Of a stretch of DNA of 64,000 nt, positions 25,907 through 34,891 are shown one piece after another. Both the position numbers and the translations under genes were made by a program. Under the pieces are notes generated by a model that had not been told where the DNA came from, searched no databases, and saw only the letters and a list, made by a program, of their open reading frames with translations. The stretch's first letter is position 1. Each line of letters begins with the position of its first letter. Origin of the DNA: an uncultured bacterium (lineage in GTDB: Bacteria > Bacteroidota > Bacteroidia > CAILMK01); NCBI GenBank assembly GCA_903829945.1, contig CAIKRV010000001.1, forward strand, positions 23,570-87,569. Direction: 5' to 3'.

Positions 25907-26647
25907 ATGAACAAACTGATAATTTTACTTTTGACTGTTTGCATGGCCGGCCAAGTAAGGGGCTCCGGTTCCTCTACGCTCATGTATGGCAAGGCCACGT
26001 ATTACGCCGATAGATTTAATCATCATCGCACCTCCAGTGGTGAAATTTTTAACATGGATAGTTTTACTGCAGCCAGTAAATCCTTGCCTTTTGGAACCTT
26101 ATTGCGTGTAACCAATACTACTAATAATAAAAGTGTAATTGTTCGTGTAAATGATCGTTGCCCTAGGAATAATTATAATTTATTGGATTTATCTAAAGCC
26201 GCAGCGAAAAGTATTGATATGATAAAATCCGGTTCTACTTATGTAAAGGTGGAGAACATTGGTATTACCCCGGAATTTAAGGCTTACTATGAAGCACTAG
26301 CAGTTAAAATGAAAGCTCGAAATGCAGCTATTGCACAATACCAAGCAAGAATTGCTAAAAATAATGCATTAGTATTAGCAGCTAAAAAGAAAGCAAAAAA
26401 TGCTTACACGGTACAAATTGGCACTTTTCAAGTTAAATCTAATGTTGATAAATTGACTGCGTCCCTCAATGGCAAGGGGTTCAAAAATAATTATGTAAAA
26501 CTGCAAAGTAAAAATACCAAAACCCTGTACAATGTTTCTGTAGGGCCATATTATTCTGCAGAAGAAGCCAATAAAGCTCTCTTAAAACTTAAAGCATTTA
26601 AGTTTGACGGACAAATCATTAAAGGAGCAAGTTTGGCCACATTATAA
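25907..26647 (+). CDS. RlpA-like double-psi beta-barrel protein with C-terminal SPOR domain
   Basis: Exported envelope protein of 246 residues. A signal peptide (about 1-20) is followed by the RlpA double-psi barrel (about 24-100): YGKATYYADRF, RTSSGEIFNMDSFTAASKSL, PFGTLLRVTN and VIVRVNDRCP. A basic Ala/Lys-rich helical linker (about 115-160) leads to a SPOR peptidoglycan-binding domain (about 166-246, YTVQIGTFQVKSNVDKL). RlpA enzymes are septal lytic transglycosylases. The catalytic Asp is present (Asp83), but the conserved His after TAA is Ser57 here, so the enzyme may be inactive or use a different mechanism. Confidence 0.88.
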   Translation: MNKLIILLLTVCMAGQVRGSGSSTLMYGKATYYADRFNHHRTSSGEIFNMDSFTAASKSLPFGTLLRVTNTTNNKSVIVRVNDRCPRNNYNLLDLSKAAAKSIDMIKSGSTYVKVENIGITPEFKAYYEALAVKMKARNAAIAQYQARIAKNNALVLAAKKKAKNAYTVQIGTFQVKSNVDKLTASLNGKGFKNNYVKLQSKNTKTLYNVSVGPYYSAEEANKALLKLKAFKFDGQIIKGASLATL

Positions 26648-26675
26648 TTTAGGCTTTTTTCGCTTTTCCAATATT

Positions 26676-26714
26676 GCGGCGGCATTTTTAATAAAATGTC
26701 GCCGCTGATTTTTA
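26676..26714 (+). terminator. Hairpin terminator after the RlpA-like gene
   Basis: GCGGCGGCATTTT (26676-26688) pairs with AAAATGTCGCCGC (26693-26705) with one G-T pair, followed by a short T run. Confidence 0.75.
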
Positions 26715-26728
26715 AGACCTATTTTATT

Positions 26729-26736
26729 TACTTTTG
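26729..26736 (+). promoter_or_regulatory. -7 box (TACTTTTG) for the SixA-like phosphatase gene
   Basis: TAnnTTTG match, 23 bases before the GTG start at 26760. Confidence 0.5.
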
Positions 26737-26759
26737 CACCACCTAATGCTTTATTCACT

Positions 26760-27263
26760 GTGAAAACCTTATTCCTTGTTCGACATGGAAAATCCAGTTG
26801 GGTTGACCCACTACTAACTGATTTTGAACGGCCGCTAAATGATCGAGGTCGTGCCAATTCCAGAACTTTAGCTCAATATTTGGCCGAAAATAAAATCATC
26901 CCTGAACTTATTCTCTCCTCGCCTGCCAATAGAGCTATTACTACTGCTCGGGTTATATCCACTGAATTAAAATATCCACTGACCAATATTGCTATTAAAG
27001 AAGAGATTTATGAAGCAACTCCTGAGAGGCTTTTAAAATTAATTCAAGAACAAAATGATGCCTTTGGTTCAATGATGCTCTTTGGACATAATCCCGGCTT
27101 TATTATGCTCGCACAAGAATTATTAACTATGGAAATTGAATTCTTTCCTACCTGTGCAATATGCGGTATTACTTTTAGTATTAATAGTTGGAAAGACTTG
27201 GGTACTGGTAAAGGGAATTGCATTATTTTCAAATCTCCTAAAAAAGATTTCCTTCTCAAATAA
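26760..27263 (+). CDS. SixA-like phosphohistidine phosphatase
   Basis: Cytosolic RHG-family phosphatase of 167 residues, starting at GTG. LFLVRHGKSSW (catalytic His9) and LLSSPANRAITTA are typical of SixA, and the second catalytic histidine is in MLFGHNPGF (about 106). SixA removes phosphate from histidines of phosphotransfer domains; which phosphorelay it would act on is not visible, although the window holds two orphan histidine kinases. It is a single gene, closed by a terminator shared with the convergent LRR gene. Confidence 0.85.
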   Translation: MKTLFLVRHGKSSWVDPLLTDFERPLNDRGRANSRTLAQYLAENKIIPELILSSPANRAITTARVISTELKYPLTNIAIKEEIYEATPERLLKLIQEQNDAFGSMMLFGHNPGFIMLAQELLTMEIEFFPTCAICGITFSINSWKDLGTGKGNCIIFKSPKKDFLLK

Positions 27264-27278
27264 TAATTCCTACTTATA

Positions 27279-27316
27279 AAAAGAAAGGGCTGCAGTTATG
27301 CAGCCCTTTCTTTTTA
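27279..27316. terminator. Strong bidirectional terminator between the SixA and LRR genes
   Basis: AAAGAAAGGGCTGCA and TGCAGCCCTTTC form a 12-pair stem over a short loop, with A and T runs on either side. Confidence 0.9.
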
Positions 27317-27334
27317 TGTTATACTAAGATTGAT

Positions 27335-28942
27335 TTAGTCAATATAAGTAATTTTTGTACGAGGTAAATTTTTATAAAGATTTCCTTTTTCTCTACCGTC
27401 ATTTGGTGCAGCTCCAACATTAGAAGATGCCTTTATTACTAATTCTTCCAAGCCCTTCATCTCGCTTAGGGATGGCATAATGAAACGTAATGCATCAGAA
27501 GGAATTGATAATTTTTTAAGCATTCTACATTTTTGTAAAGAACTACTTAATTGATTAAAATCTCTTCCGCCAATTTTAGTTAAATCTAATTCTTGTAATG
27601 AACCTAAGTTTAATAATTCACTTGGAATTGTTAAAAATGCTGAACCAAAAATTAATCCTCTAGGTTGAATGCTCATCATTGATTCCATTGAAATTTTTGT
27701 GTCATTAACATACAATGTTAAATCTCTCTGACCTTTTAAAAATTCCTCACATGATTTGCGATATTTAATACCTAAGGCAGGCTTAGAAGGTAATCCTACC
27801 AATCCCATATAAATTTCGCGATAATCATCTTCTTTCTGACCATAAATATTCCATATTTTCAATGATTTTAAAGTATTGAATCCTGTAAGTCTGGTCATGG
27901 ATTTCGTAGAGAAAAGGCCGGAGACTTCAAGTTTTTCTAATAATGGCATTTTGGAAAGCGTCATTAAATCTTCATAACGTATAAAGGCATTTGGTATTGC
28001 GATTTCCTTAATATTAGGTAGCTTAGAAGTCAATTCTGATATACCGTTATTAGGCATCATAGAAGAAAGAATAACAATTTTCCTTAAGTTAACTAACTTC
28101 TCAATTCCTGCAGGCAAGTTTGGATTTCTATTATTAAGAATGAGTTCACGTAGTGATTTGATTTCAGGTATTGAATTAATTCCGGTTTCCAATATAGTCA
28201 GATTAGTCATGGAAGTCATCGATGCCGGTAAAGTTTGTGCCATACCATCATTCACATAAAATGCTTTCAATCCTTTTATGGTACTGATACTTTCCGGAAA
28301 TTTATTAACCGGATTGCCATTTAGGTCCAATACTTTTAAATTGGTTAATTTGGAAATTTCAAATGGAATTTCTTTAATACCTAAATTATGTAAATGTAAT
28401 TCCGTTAAATTTCCTAAACTTAATAATCCGGCACCAATCTCGGAGCCTTTGCCATTAGGAATAGCAGGAGGGGCCATTGGCATAGGTGGCGGTGGAACAT
28501 CATCCGGCATATCTGCTCGTTGACCTGGCATCATTGGTCGTTGTGGTGCGGGGCCATTAATTTCTAAATATTGAAGATTAGAATATTTTTCAAGGCCATT
28601 TGGAATATTATTATCCCCACTTAAAACTAATTTATAAACTTTGGTCGGATTTTTAGCAGCTTCTTGCAGATCCGTGAAATATGGTTCTTTTGACAATGCA
28701 ATGGAATCCAATAATTTTCCTGCTGGTGCACCGGGTTTTAAACCTACGGCTTTAGGATTGGCTTGGCCGGGAGCCGGTGGAGTATTAGGGTTTCTGGAAC
28801 TTCCTGGATTTGGTGCTGATTGACGCACCGGTGGTTTTGGTTTGGGTAGTGGTTGTGCACCACTTGCATTTTGAGCTTCGGCTCCTACACAACTCAATAA
28901 GCCGATAGCTAGGGTAAATAAATGTAATTTTTTCATATTCAT
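27335..28942 (-). CDS. Exported leucine-rich-repeat protein
   Basis: Predicted exported 535-residue protein with a signal peptide ending CVGAEAQ. A Pro-rich low-complexity segment (about 25-60, with a second Pro/Met-rich stretch near 135-165) precedes leucine-rich repeats such as LTELHLHNLGIKEIPFEISK and LTNLKVLDLNGNPVNKFPES, spaced by about 23 residues as in bacterial LRRs. They continue to the C terminus. There is no T9SS sorting domain, so the mature protein may be periplasmic. LRR proteins mediate protein binding; the partner is unknown. The start may be ATG 28942 or ATG 28936. Confidence 0.8.
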   Translation of the reverse strand: MNMKKLHLFTLAIGLLSCVGAEAQNASGAQPLPKPKPPVRQSAPNPGSSRNPNTPPAPGQANPKAVGLKPGAPAGKLLDSIALSKEPYFTDLQEAAKNPTKVYKLVLSGDNNIPNGLEKYSNLQYLEINGPAPQRPMMPGQRADMPDDVPPPPMPMAPPAIPNGKGSEIGAGLLSLGNLTELHLHNLGIKEIPFEISKLTNLKVLDLNGNPVNKFPESISTIKGLKAFYVNDGMAQTLPASMTSMTNLTILETGINSIPEIKSLRELILNNRNPNLPAGIEKLVNLRKIVILSSMMPNNGISELTSKLPNIKEIAIPNAFIRYEDLMTLSKMPLLEKLEVSGLFSTKSMTRLTGFNTLKSLKIWNIYGQKEDDYREIYMGLVGLPSKPALGIKYRKSCEEFLKGQRDLTLYVNDTKISMESMMSIQPRGLIFGSAFLTIPSELLNLGSLQELDLTKIGGRDFNQLSSSLQKCRMLKKLSIPSDALRFIMPSLSEMKGLEELVIKASSNVGAAPNDGREKGNLYKNLPRTKITYID

Positions 28943-29042
28943 ATTTCTCTCAATTTAAATTTTAGGCAAATTAACATAATTTGTGTTACTATTTTACATT
29001 CGATTTTATTCAAAATCTTACATTTAATTCTTTGATGTAACG

Positions 29043-29050
29043 TAATTTTG
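29043..29050 (+). promoter_or_regulatory. -7 box (TAATTTTG) for hpt
   Basis: Exact TAnnTTTG match, 35 bases before the ATG at 29086. Confidence 0.45.
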
Positions 29051-29085
29051 ATTGCAATATTCATACCACTAATTCCTGCATAATA

Positions 29086-29622
29086 ATGGAAGATAATATA
29101 AAAGTGTCTGATAAAGAATTTGTTATGCTTTTAAAAGAAGAACAAATTCAAGCAAAAATTAAGGATTTGGCGATCCAAATTCAAAGTGATTTTCATGCTC
29201 ATAACCCTGTCTTTTTAGTTGTTTTAAAAGGTGCATTTTTTTTTGCTGCTTCATTAATCAAGCAAATTGACCTGCCTTGCGAGATTTCATTTATAAAAGT
29301 ATCATCCTATGCGGGGGACCAGTCCAGTGGTGAAATAAAATTTAATTTTGGCCTTCCCGAAGGACTAAGTGACAGAAATATTTTGATTATTGAAGATATA
29401 GTGGATAGTGGTCTGACAATTTATAAATTATTGGAAGCTTTGAATAAGTTGAAACCACGATCTGTAAAAATTGCTACGCTTGTTTTAAAACCTAAGGCTT
29501 TAAAATATGATGTGCCTATCAATTATTTTGGTTTTGAATTAGGCAATGAGTTCTTGCTAGGATTTGGAATGGATTATAATGAAAAGGGCAGGAATTTGCA
29601 GGATATTTATAGGGCGAAATGA
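29086..29622 (+). CDS. hpt: Hypoxanthine phosphoribosyltransferase
   Basis: Purine salvage: converts hypoxanthine (and usually guanine) with PRPP to IMP or GMP, cytosolic. The 178-residue protein has the type I PRTase core: LVVLKGAFFFAASLIKQI, then the PRPP loop ILIIEDIVDSGLTIYKL (about 104-120), and a C-terminal FELGNEFLLGFGMDY purine-site segment. It stands immediately before adk, 66 bases apart and in the same direction, linking two nucleotide-interconversion genes. Confidence 0.95.
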   Translation: MEDNIKVSDKEFVMLLKEEQIQAKIKDLAIQIQSDFHAHNPVFLVVLKGAFFFAASLIKQIDLPCEISFIKVSSYAGDQSSGEIKFNFGLPEGLSDRNILIIEDIVDSGLTIYKLLEALNKLKPRSVKIATLVLKPKALKYDVPINYFGFELGNEFLLGFGMDYNEKGRNLQDIYRAK

Positions 29623-29688
29623 TTTCATTAATTCTCAGGTTATTTCGTAACTTGCAGCATTAATTAGAATTGAATTTTATCTTGTATC

Positions 29689-30273
29689 ATGCTTAATATC
29701 ATACTATTCGGTCCTCCGGGAGCCGGCAAGGGCACACAATCGGAGAAATTAATTGCAAAATATAAACTTCTTCATTTATCTACCGGTGATTTATTACGTT
29801 CAGAAATTGCAGCGAATACCCCATTGGGAATTGAAGCGAAAAAATTTATGGATGAAGGTAAATTAGTTCCGGATGAGGTTGTTATAGGAATGATTGAAAA
29901 TAAATTGGAAGCTCATCATGATGCTGCCGGTTTTATCTTTGACGGATTTCCACGTACCGTTGCACAAGCAAAAGCACTCGATGAATTATTGGCAAAGCAT
30001 GGACACCCAATTACAGCCATGGTGGCTATGGAAGTGCCTCATGTTGAACTAGTAAAACGATTGGTTAATCGCGGACTAACCTCCGGTCGTTCTGATGATA
30101 CTGAAGAAGTTATTAACAAACGTATCGATGAATACGAAAGCAAAACCCGACCGGTAGCTAAACATTATGAAACGCAACAAAAATTTTCTCCAATCAATGG
30201 CATTGGTGAAGTTGAAGAGGTTTTTGATCGTATTATTGAAATTATTAATAACGCACCAATTATTTCCTTGTAA
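29689..30273 (+). CDS. adk: Adenylate kinase
   Basis: Catalyses ATP + AMP to 2 ADP, cytosolic. The 194-residue protein has the P-loop FGPPGAGKGTQ (residues 6-16), the AMP-binding block STGDLLRSEI, FDGFPRTVAQA, and the C-terminal RIDEYESKTRPV. The lid is the short type without the zinc-binding Cys cluster (LVNRGLTSGRSDDTEEV). It lies between hpt and obgE and has no strong promoter box of its own. Confidence 0.97.
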   Translation: MLNIILFGPPGAGKGTQSEKLIAKYKLLHLSTGDLLRSEIAANTPLGIEAKKFMDEGKLVPDEVVIGMIENKLEAHHDAAGFIFDGFPRTVAQAKALDELLAKHGHPITAMVAMEVPHVELVKRLVNRGLTSGRSDDTEEVINKRIDEYESKTRPVAKHYETQQKFSPINGIGEVEEVFDRIIEIINNAPIISL

Positions 30274-30383
30274 AGTGTCCATTGCATTTTCCTGAAATTT
30301 GGGAAAATGTCTATTTAAAATCAAAGCGATGAACTTTGATTTTTTGTTTATTTAAAACCTGAATTACCTCTAAAATATTATTT

Positions 30384-31373
30384 GTGTCTGATACTAACTT
30401 TATAGATTACGTAAAAATTTGCTGTCGATCCGGAAAGGGTGGGAAAGGTTGTACCCACTTTTTCAGAGATAAAATGAATAGCAAAGGTGGTCCTGATGGT
30501 GGTGATGGCGGAAGAGGAGGAAATATTGTTTTAGTAGGAAATAAGCAATTGTGGACCTTATTGCATTTAAAATATAGAAAACACGTTATTGCAGATGCCG
30601 GGGAAAATGGAGGAAGTAGTGGAAAAACAGGTAAAAGTGGTGAAGATATTATTTTAGAAGTTCCTCTAGGAACCATCGCCAAGGATGCTGAAACGGGTGA
30701 AGTTTTATTTGAAATTACTCAGGACGGTGAATCTAAAATTTTAACACAAGGAGGCAGAGGTGGCTTAGGAAATCAACATTTCAAATCACCTACGAAACAA
30801 ATGCCACAATATGCCCAACCCGGTGAACCCGGTAGGGAGGAGTGGAAAATTTTGGAACTGAAGGTCCTTGCAGACGTTGGATTGGTTGGTTTCCCTAATG
30901 CCGGTAAATCTACCTTATTGGCAAGTATTTCTGCAGCACGACCTAAAATTGCAAATTATCCATTCACAACTTTGGTTCCTAATTTGGGGGTTGTTGAATA
31001 TAGAGATTTTCGATCCTTCATTATGGCAGATATTCCCGGTATTATTGAAGGGGCACATGAGGGTAAAGGGCTTGGGTTACGCTTTTTGCGACATATAGAA
31101 CGTAATGCTATATTATTATTTATGATTCCGGCAGATAGCAAAGATATCCCTAAAGAATACGAGATTTTGTTATCCGAATTAGAGCAATTTAATCCTGAAT
31201 TACTCACTAAAGAAAGGGTATTAGCCATTTCAAAAGCTGACCTTTTAGATGATGAGTTGATGAAAGAAATTGCAAAAACCCTTCCTAAAATCCCAACTTT
31301 ATTTATTTCTTCCATGACCAATTTCGGAATTATGGAATTGAAGGATGTTTTGTGGGAGCGCCTTAATAAATAA
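30384..31373 (+). CDS. obgE: Obg/CgtA GTPase
   Basis: Essential GTPase in late 50S ribosome assembly and stress control. The 329 residues comprise the glycine-rich Obg domain (about 1-160, with long Gly-rich loops such as [14 protein letters not shown]) and the G domain: G1 GFPNAGKST (about 169), G2 [10 protein letters not shown]3 DIPGIIEGA and G4 SKAD. The C-terminal OCT domain of some Obg proteins is absent. The start is GTG; the -7-like ATTATTTG runs directly into it. Confidence 0.95.
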   Translation: MSDTNFIDYVKICCRSGKGGKGCTHFFRDKMNSKGGPDGGDGGRGGNIVLVGNKQLWTLLHLKYRKHVIADAGENGGSSGKTGKSGEDIILEVPLGTIAKDAETGEVLFEITQDGESKILTQGGRGGLGNQHFKSPTKQMPQYAQPGEPGREEWKILELKVLADVGLVGFPNAGKSTLLASISAARPKIANYPFTTLVPNLGVVEYRDFRSFIMADIPGIIEGAHEGKGLGLRFLRHIERNAILLFMIPADSKDIPKEYEILLSELEQFNPELLTKERVLAISKADLLDDELMKEIAKTLPKIPTLFISSMTNFGIMELKDVLWERLNK

Positions 31374-31427
31374 GTTATTTTTGCTGTAATTCTTCATTAA
31401 AAATTATAGATAGAAATTAATTGCAAT

Positions 31428-31435
31428 TAACTTTG
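31428..31435 (+). promoter_or_regulatory. -7 box (TAACTTTG) of the ABC-F gene, four bases before the start codon
   Basis: Exact TAnnTTTG match followed by CACT and then the ATG at 31440. Confidence 0.55.
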
Positions 31436-31439
31436 CACT

Positions 31440-33374
31440 ATGCTTTCTATTGCAAAATTATCAATTCACTTTGCTGCTCGATATTTATTTAAAGAGATTT
31501 CTTTTTTAATAACTCCTTCCGATCATATTGGTTTGGTGGGAAAAAATGGCGCAGGGAAATCCACCTTATTAAAAATAATAGCCGGTTTGCAGGCTCCTGA
31601 TGAAGGAGATGTAGCAAAACCCAGTGATTGCACCATTGGTTACCTCCCGCAGGAAATGGAACATCAGGGCGGGAAAACGGTTTTTGAAGAAGCTCTGACT
31701 GCCTTTTCCGAATTATTGGATTTGCAGGCTAAAATTGATAAACTTACTGATGAAGTAAGTCATAGAACCGATACCCATACGGATGACTATATGGACCTGC
31801 TCAATCATATGCATGATGCAAGTGAAAGATTTTCGATGTTGGGTGGTTGGGACATGGAAAGTGAAACTGAAAAAGTGCTATTAGGTTTAGGATTCTTACG
31901 TAAAGATTTCACACGTCAAACAGATGAATTCAGCGGAGGATGGCGCATGCGTATTGAGTTGGCTAAGATCCTCCTGAAAAAGCCGGATATTATATTATTA
32001 GATGAACCTACCAATCACTTGGATATTGAATCCATACAATGGTTGGAAGAGTTCCTGAAAAATTATGCAGGAGCCATTGTATTGGTTTCGCATGATAGAA
32101 TATTTTTGGATACCGTAACCAATCGTACCATTGAAATTACGATGGGTAAAATCCACGACTATAAAGCATCTTACTCCAGATATTTAGAATTGCGTGAAGA
32201 GCGTAGAACTTTACAACAAGCTTCCTATGATAATCAACAAAAGCAAATAGAGCATTTAGAGAAATTTGTAGAGCGTTTTAAAGCAAAAGCAAGTAAAGCT
32301 ACCCAAGCGCAATCCAGAGTAAAACAATTAGAAAAAATTGAACGCATAGAAATTGATGAAGAGGATACAGCTGCTATCAGGTTTAGATTTCCGGAACCTC
32401 CCCGCTCAGGAGCAGTAGTAGCAGAAGTTAGAAATCTGGAAAAAAGCTATGGCGAAAAACTGGTATTGGAACATTTAAATTTTGATATTAATCGCGGCGA
32501 GAAAATTGCATTTGTCGGAAAAAATGGTGAAGGGAAATCTACTTTAAGCAGAATTATTGCCGGCATTGAAAATTATCGCGGTGATTTGACTTTGGGATAC
32601 AATGTGCACATTGGATATTACGCACAAAATCAGGCAGATTCATTAAGTAGTGATAAAACAGTGTTTGAAACTATTGATGATGAAGCAACCGGTGATATGC
32701 GATTAAAAGTTCGTTCATTGTTGGGTGCATTTTTATTTAGTGGTGATGCGGTAGATAAAAAAGTAAAAGTTCTATCAGGTGGGGAGAAATCACGTCTAGC
32801 CCTAGCAAAATTATTATTAGAACCCATTAATTTACTAGTGATGGATGAACCTACCAATCACTTGGATATTCGCTCTAAGGAGATCTTAAAAGATGCCTTA
32901 ATGAACTATACGGGTACCTTAGTTATTGTTTCCCACGACCGTGATTTTTTACAAGGTTTGACACAAAAGGTATATGAATTTAAAAATAGAGGGGTTAAAG
33001 AATATATAGGTGATGTGTATGAATATTTGCGAAGCAGAAAAATTGAGAGTTTAAGTGAATTAGAGAAAAATAAGCCTTTACCAAAAGTAGAAGTTATAAA
33101 GGAGGAACCTAAATTAAGTTTTGAACAAAAAAAGCAATTAGATAGGGAAATCATTAAAATTGAAAAGCAAATTTCTCAGTCGGAGCAAAAAATTGAATTG
33201 CTGGAAACTGAAAAAATAAGATTAGAAACACTCATTGGTGAGAGCAATGATTATAATAAACAAAAGCAATATTTAGATGATTTTGAAAAAAACAAATCTG
33301 AATACGAAAAGGAAATGAAATCTTGGGAATCTCTTGCAGAACAATTAGAAAAATTAAAAAACCAAATTGGATAA
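31440..33374 (+). CDS. ABC-F family ATPase (Uup-like)
   Basis: Cytosolic ribosome-associated ATPase, 644 residues, with no membrane domain. Domain 1 has Walker A GLVGKNGAGKSTL (about 33), a signature EFSGGWRMR and Walker B LLDEPTNHLD. An interdomain linker rich in Lys/Gln (about 240-310) leads to domain 2 with AFVGKNGEGKSTL, a VLSGGEKSRLALA signature and MDEPTNHLD. A charged C-terminal coiled coil (about 560-644) is typical of Uup. ABC-F proteins act in translation and ribosome rescue rather than transport. Its mRNA is predicted to be leaderless. Confidence 0.92.
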   Translation: MLSIAKLSIHFAARYLFKEISFLITPSDHIGLVGKNGAGKSTLLKIIAGLQAPDEGDVAKPSDCTIGYLPQEMEHQGGKTVFEEALTAFSELLDLQAKIDKLTDEVSHRTDTHTDDYMDLLNHMHDASERFSMLGGWDMESETEKVLLGLGFLRKDFTRQTDEFSGGWRMRIELAKILLKKPDIILLDEPTNHLDIESIQWLEEFLKNYAGAIVLVSHDRIFLDTVTNRTIEITMGKIHDYKASYSRYLELREERRTLQQASYDNQQKQIEHLEKFVERFKAKASKATQAQSRVKQLEKIERIEIDEEDTAAIRFRFPEPPRSGAVVAEVRNLEKSYGEKLVLEHLNFDINRGEKIAFVGKNGEGKSTLSRIIAGIENYRGDLTLGYNVHIGYYAQNQADSLSSDKTVFETIDDEATGDMRLKVRSLLGAFLFSGDAVDKKVKVLSGGEKSRLALAKLLLEPINLLVMDEPTNHLDIRSKEILKDALMNYTGTLVIVSHDRDFLQGLTQKVYEFKNRGVKEYIGDVYEYLRSRKIESLSELEKNKPLPKVEVIKEEPKLSFEQKKQLDREIIKIEKQISQSEQKIELLETEKIRLETLIGESNDYNKQKQYLDDFEKNKSEYEKEMKSWESLAEQLEKLKNQIG

Positions 33375-33400
33375 AATTTAGCATTAAAAATTTGCGACAT

Positions 33401-33437
33401 AAAAAAAGTCCGTGTTTAATTTAACACGGACTTTTTT
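33401..33437. terminator. Strong bidirectional terminator between the ABC-F and cytochrome genes
   Basis: AAAAAAGTCCGTGTT pairs perfectly with AACACGGACTTTTTT. Confidence 0.9.
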
Positions 33438-33451
33438 ATGTCTATTTATGT

Positions 33452-33937
33452 TTATTTCTTAGGTCCTAAAATATGTGGTTGGAATGTTTGTAAAGAATCA
33501 ACATTGTTTACCGGTGTTTCTCTCCCCATATGGCAAGTTACACATGTTATTTGCCCATAATCTTTATCTACCATCCCTTCAATATATTTTTTATTAATGG
33601 CCTCAGTCATTTTCATCATTTCTCTGGCTACTTTCTTTTCAGGCTTATCATCCGAAGCAAAATCCATTTGTGGCTTTCCTCCGGGAGTAAGAGGCGGATT
33701 AGCGACGTGACAGAATCCACAGCGAACGCCTAAAGATTTTGAATACATCTTCATGATTTTATGAAGTTCTTCCCCTCCTATATTTTTATCTAAAATTTTT
33801 AAGTTGCTAGGTTTTTCATCTTTGTCATGATCCTTTTTTTCTTTTGCTTGCTGAGCAAAACCCTGAGCTATAATAGAGCTTACAATAAGGGTTAAAACAA
33901 GCCATAAAGTTTTACTTGATTTAATTTTTAAATTCAT
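33452..33937 (-). CDS. Exported diheme c-type cytochrome, photosynthetic reaction-centre cytochrome-like
   Basis: Periplasmic electron carrier of 161 residues with a signal peptide (about 1-29). Two CxxCH heme sites are visible, CGFCH (73-77) and CVTCH (132-136). The intervening sequence (SLGVRCGFCHV, DFASDDKPEKKVAREMMKM and the Met/Lys helix) matches the reaction-centre cytochrome c family, which in non-phototrophs occurs as small diheme forms with unknown partners. Separated by 249 bases from the barrel gene, with a hairpin-rich intergenic region, so it is probably its own unit. Confidence 0.85.
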   Translation of the reverse strand: MNLKIKSSKTLWLVLTLIVSSIIAQGFAQQAKEKKDHDKDEKPSNLKILDKNIGGEELHKIMKMYSKSLGVRCGFCHVANPPLTPGGKPQMDFASDDKPEKKVAREMMKMTEAINKKYIEGMVDKDYGQITCVTCHMGRETPVNNVDSLQTFQPHILGPKK

Positions 33938-33964
33938 CTTGCCGGTATTTGTTGTTGTTTAAGA

Positions 33965-33972
33965 CAAAACTA
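33965..33972 (-). promoter_or_regulatory. -7 box (TAGTTTTG) for the diheme cytochrome gene
   Basis: TAnnTTTG match on the minus strand, 27 bases before the ATG at 33937. Confidence 0.45.
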
Positions 33973-34015
33973 GGATAAATTTCTGAAAGTAGGATTAAGT
34001 AAAGATTAAAAAGAA

Positions 34016-34080
34016 GGGGCTTAGTTCAACAATTTAACCTTAATCAAGCCGTTGGATTGATTTATCAAATACTAAGCCCC
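34016..34080. repeat. Ten-base perfect inverted repeat with 45-base spacer
   Basis: GGGGCTTAGT (34016-34025) and ACTAAGCCCC (34071-34080) can pair perfectly. It lies between the cytochrome promoter and the terminator of the barrel gene. The long spacer makes a simple terminator unlikely; a structured RNA element or operator pair is possible. Confidence 0.5.
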
Positions 34081-34102
34081 AATATAAACTAAAACTAAAA
34101 AC

Positions 34103-34146
34103 TCAAAAAAATAAAAGCGGTAGGTAACCGAAATACCCGCCGCTTT
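34103..34146 (-). terminator. Terminator of the Rieske-barrel transcription unit
   Basis: AAAGCGG (34114-34120) pairs with CCGCTTT (34140-34146). On the minus strand the hairpin is followed by TATTTTTTTG, so it ends transcripts of the barrel gene at 34187. Confidence 0.7.
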
Positions 34147-34186
34147 CCCACTAATTAATTAAAAACTACCATTAACTACTCTTTAA

Positions 34187-34858
34187 TTATTGCATTGTTT
34201 TGTGTAATGGAATACCGAATAAACCAATTTTTACACCTATGTCAGCAGAAAATCCTTGCATGGTATTCATTGGTAAGGTGGTCAATTTATCTGCTAATAC
34301 GAAACGATAATTAACTCCTGCATACAACTTAACCGCTTTAAATAAATTTGCTTCTAATTGTACTCCCGGTTGAATAAGGAAAAAATTATTCTGCGGAACT
34401 CTGGGTTTTAAGGTTGGTAACCTACGACCAACGGAATCTCTGACTGGAATTCTGGAAACATAACTAGCGGAATCCAAACTTGCATTTCCACCACCGATGG
34501 TTAATGGGAATGAAATATGAATTGCATTGTCAGGATTTAAAGTGTATTCTAATTTTAAGCCTGCATAAGATGCATGCAATACCAAAGGACTAACGCCGCT
34601 TGGTGCATAGCCACGGTCAAGGCTTTTGTACATGCTAAAACCAATACCGAATGATTTATTAAATAAAATCATTCCGGACAATCCACCAAAATCGGTGAAA
34701 TTGTTTTTTAATTGCCCATATTGAAATTCGGGCGCTATGTAAAAACCAATGGTATTTAATTTAGGAAGCTTAAATAGTGTTTTTGTAGAATCCTGTGAAT
34801 ACCCTTGGTGGTAAGTAAATCCTGTTAAAAGGATAACGCATAAAAAAACTTTTCTCAT
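34187..34858 (-). CDS. Predicted outer-membrane beta-barrel protein of unknown function
   Basis: Exported 223-residue protein with a signal peptide (ending HQGYSQ) and alternating amphipathic strands through the rest (TIGFYIAPEFQYGQL, KSFGIGFSMYKSLDRG, LHASYAGLKLEYTLNP, AVKLYAGVNYRFVLADK), the pattern of a small 8- to 10-stranded barrel. No specific family is recognised. The gene follows the Rieske lipoprotein by 33 bases in the same direction, so the two are probably co-transcribed. Confidence 0.6.
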   Translation of the reverse strand: MRKVFLCVILLTGFTYHQGYSQDSTKTLFKLPKLNTIGFYIAPEFQYGQLKNNFTDFGGLSGMILFNKSFGIGFSMYKSLDRGYAPSGVSPLVLHASYAGLKLEYTLNPDNAIHISFPLTIGGGNASLDSASYVSRIPVRDSVGRRLPTLKPRVPQNNFFLIQPGVQLEANLFKAVKLYAGVNYRFVLADKLTTLPMNTMQGFSADIGVKIGLFGIPLHKTMQ

Positions 34859-34891
34859 ATATATAAATTGAATTAATATTTTGGCAAAATA

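Noticed and set aside
26642..26857. Minus-strand open frame of 71 codons opposite the SixA-like gene start
   Set aside because: It covers the RlpA terminator and the start of the phosphatase gene, has no promoter or family motif, and looks like a shadow.
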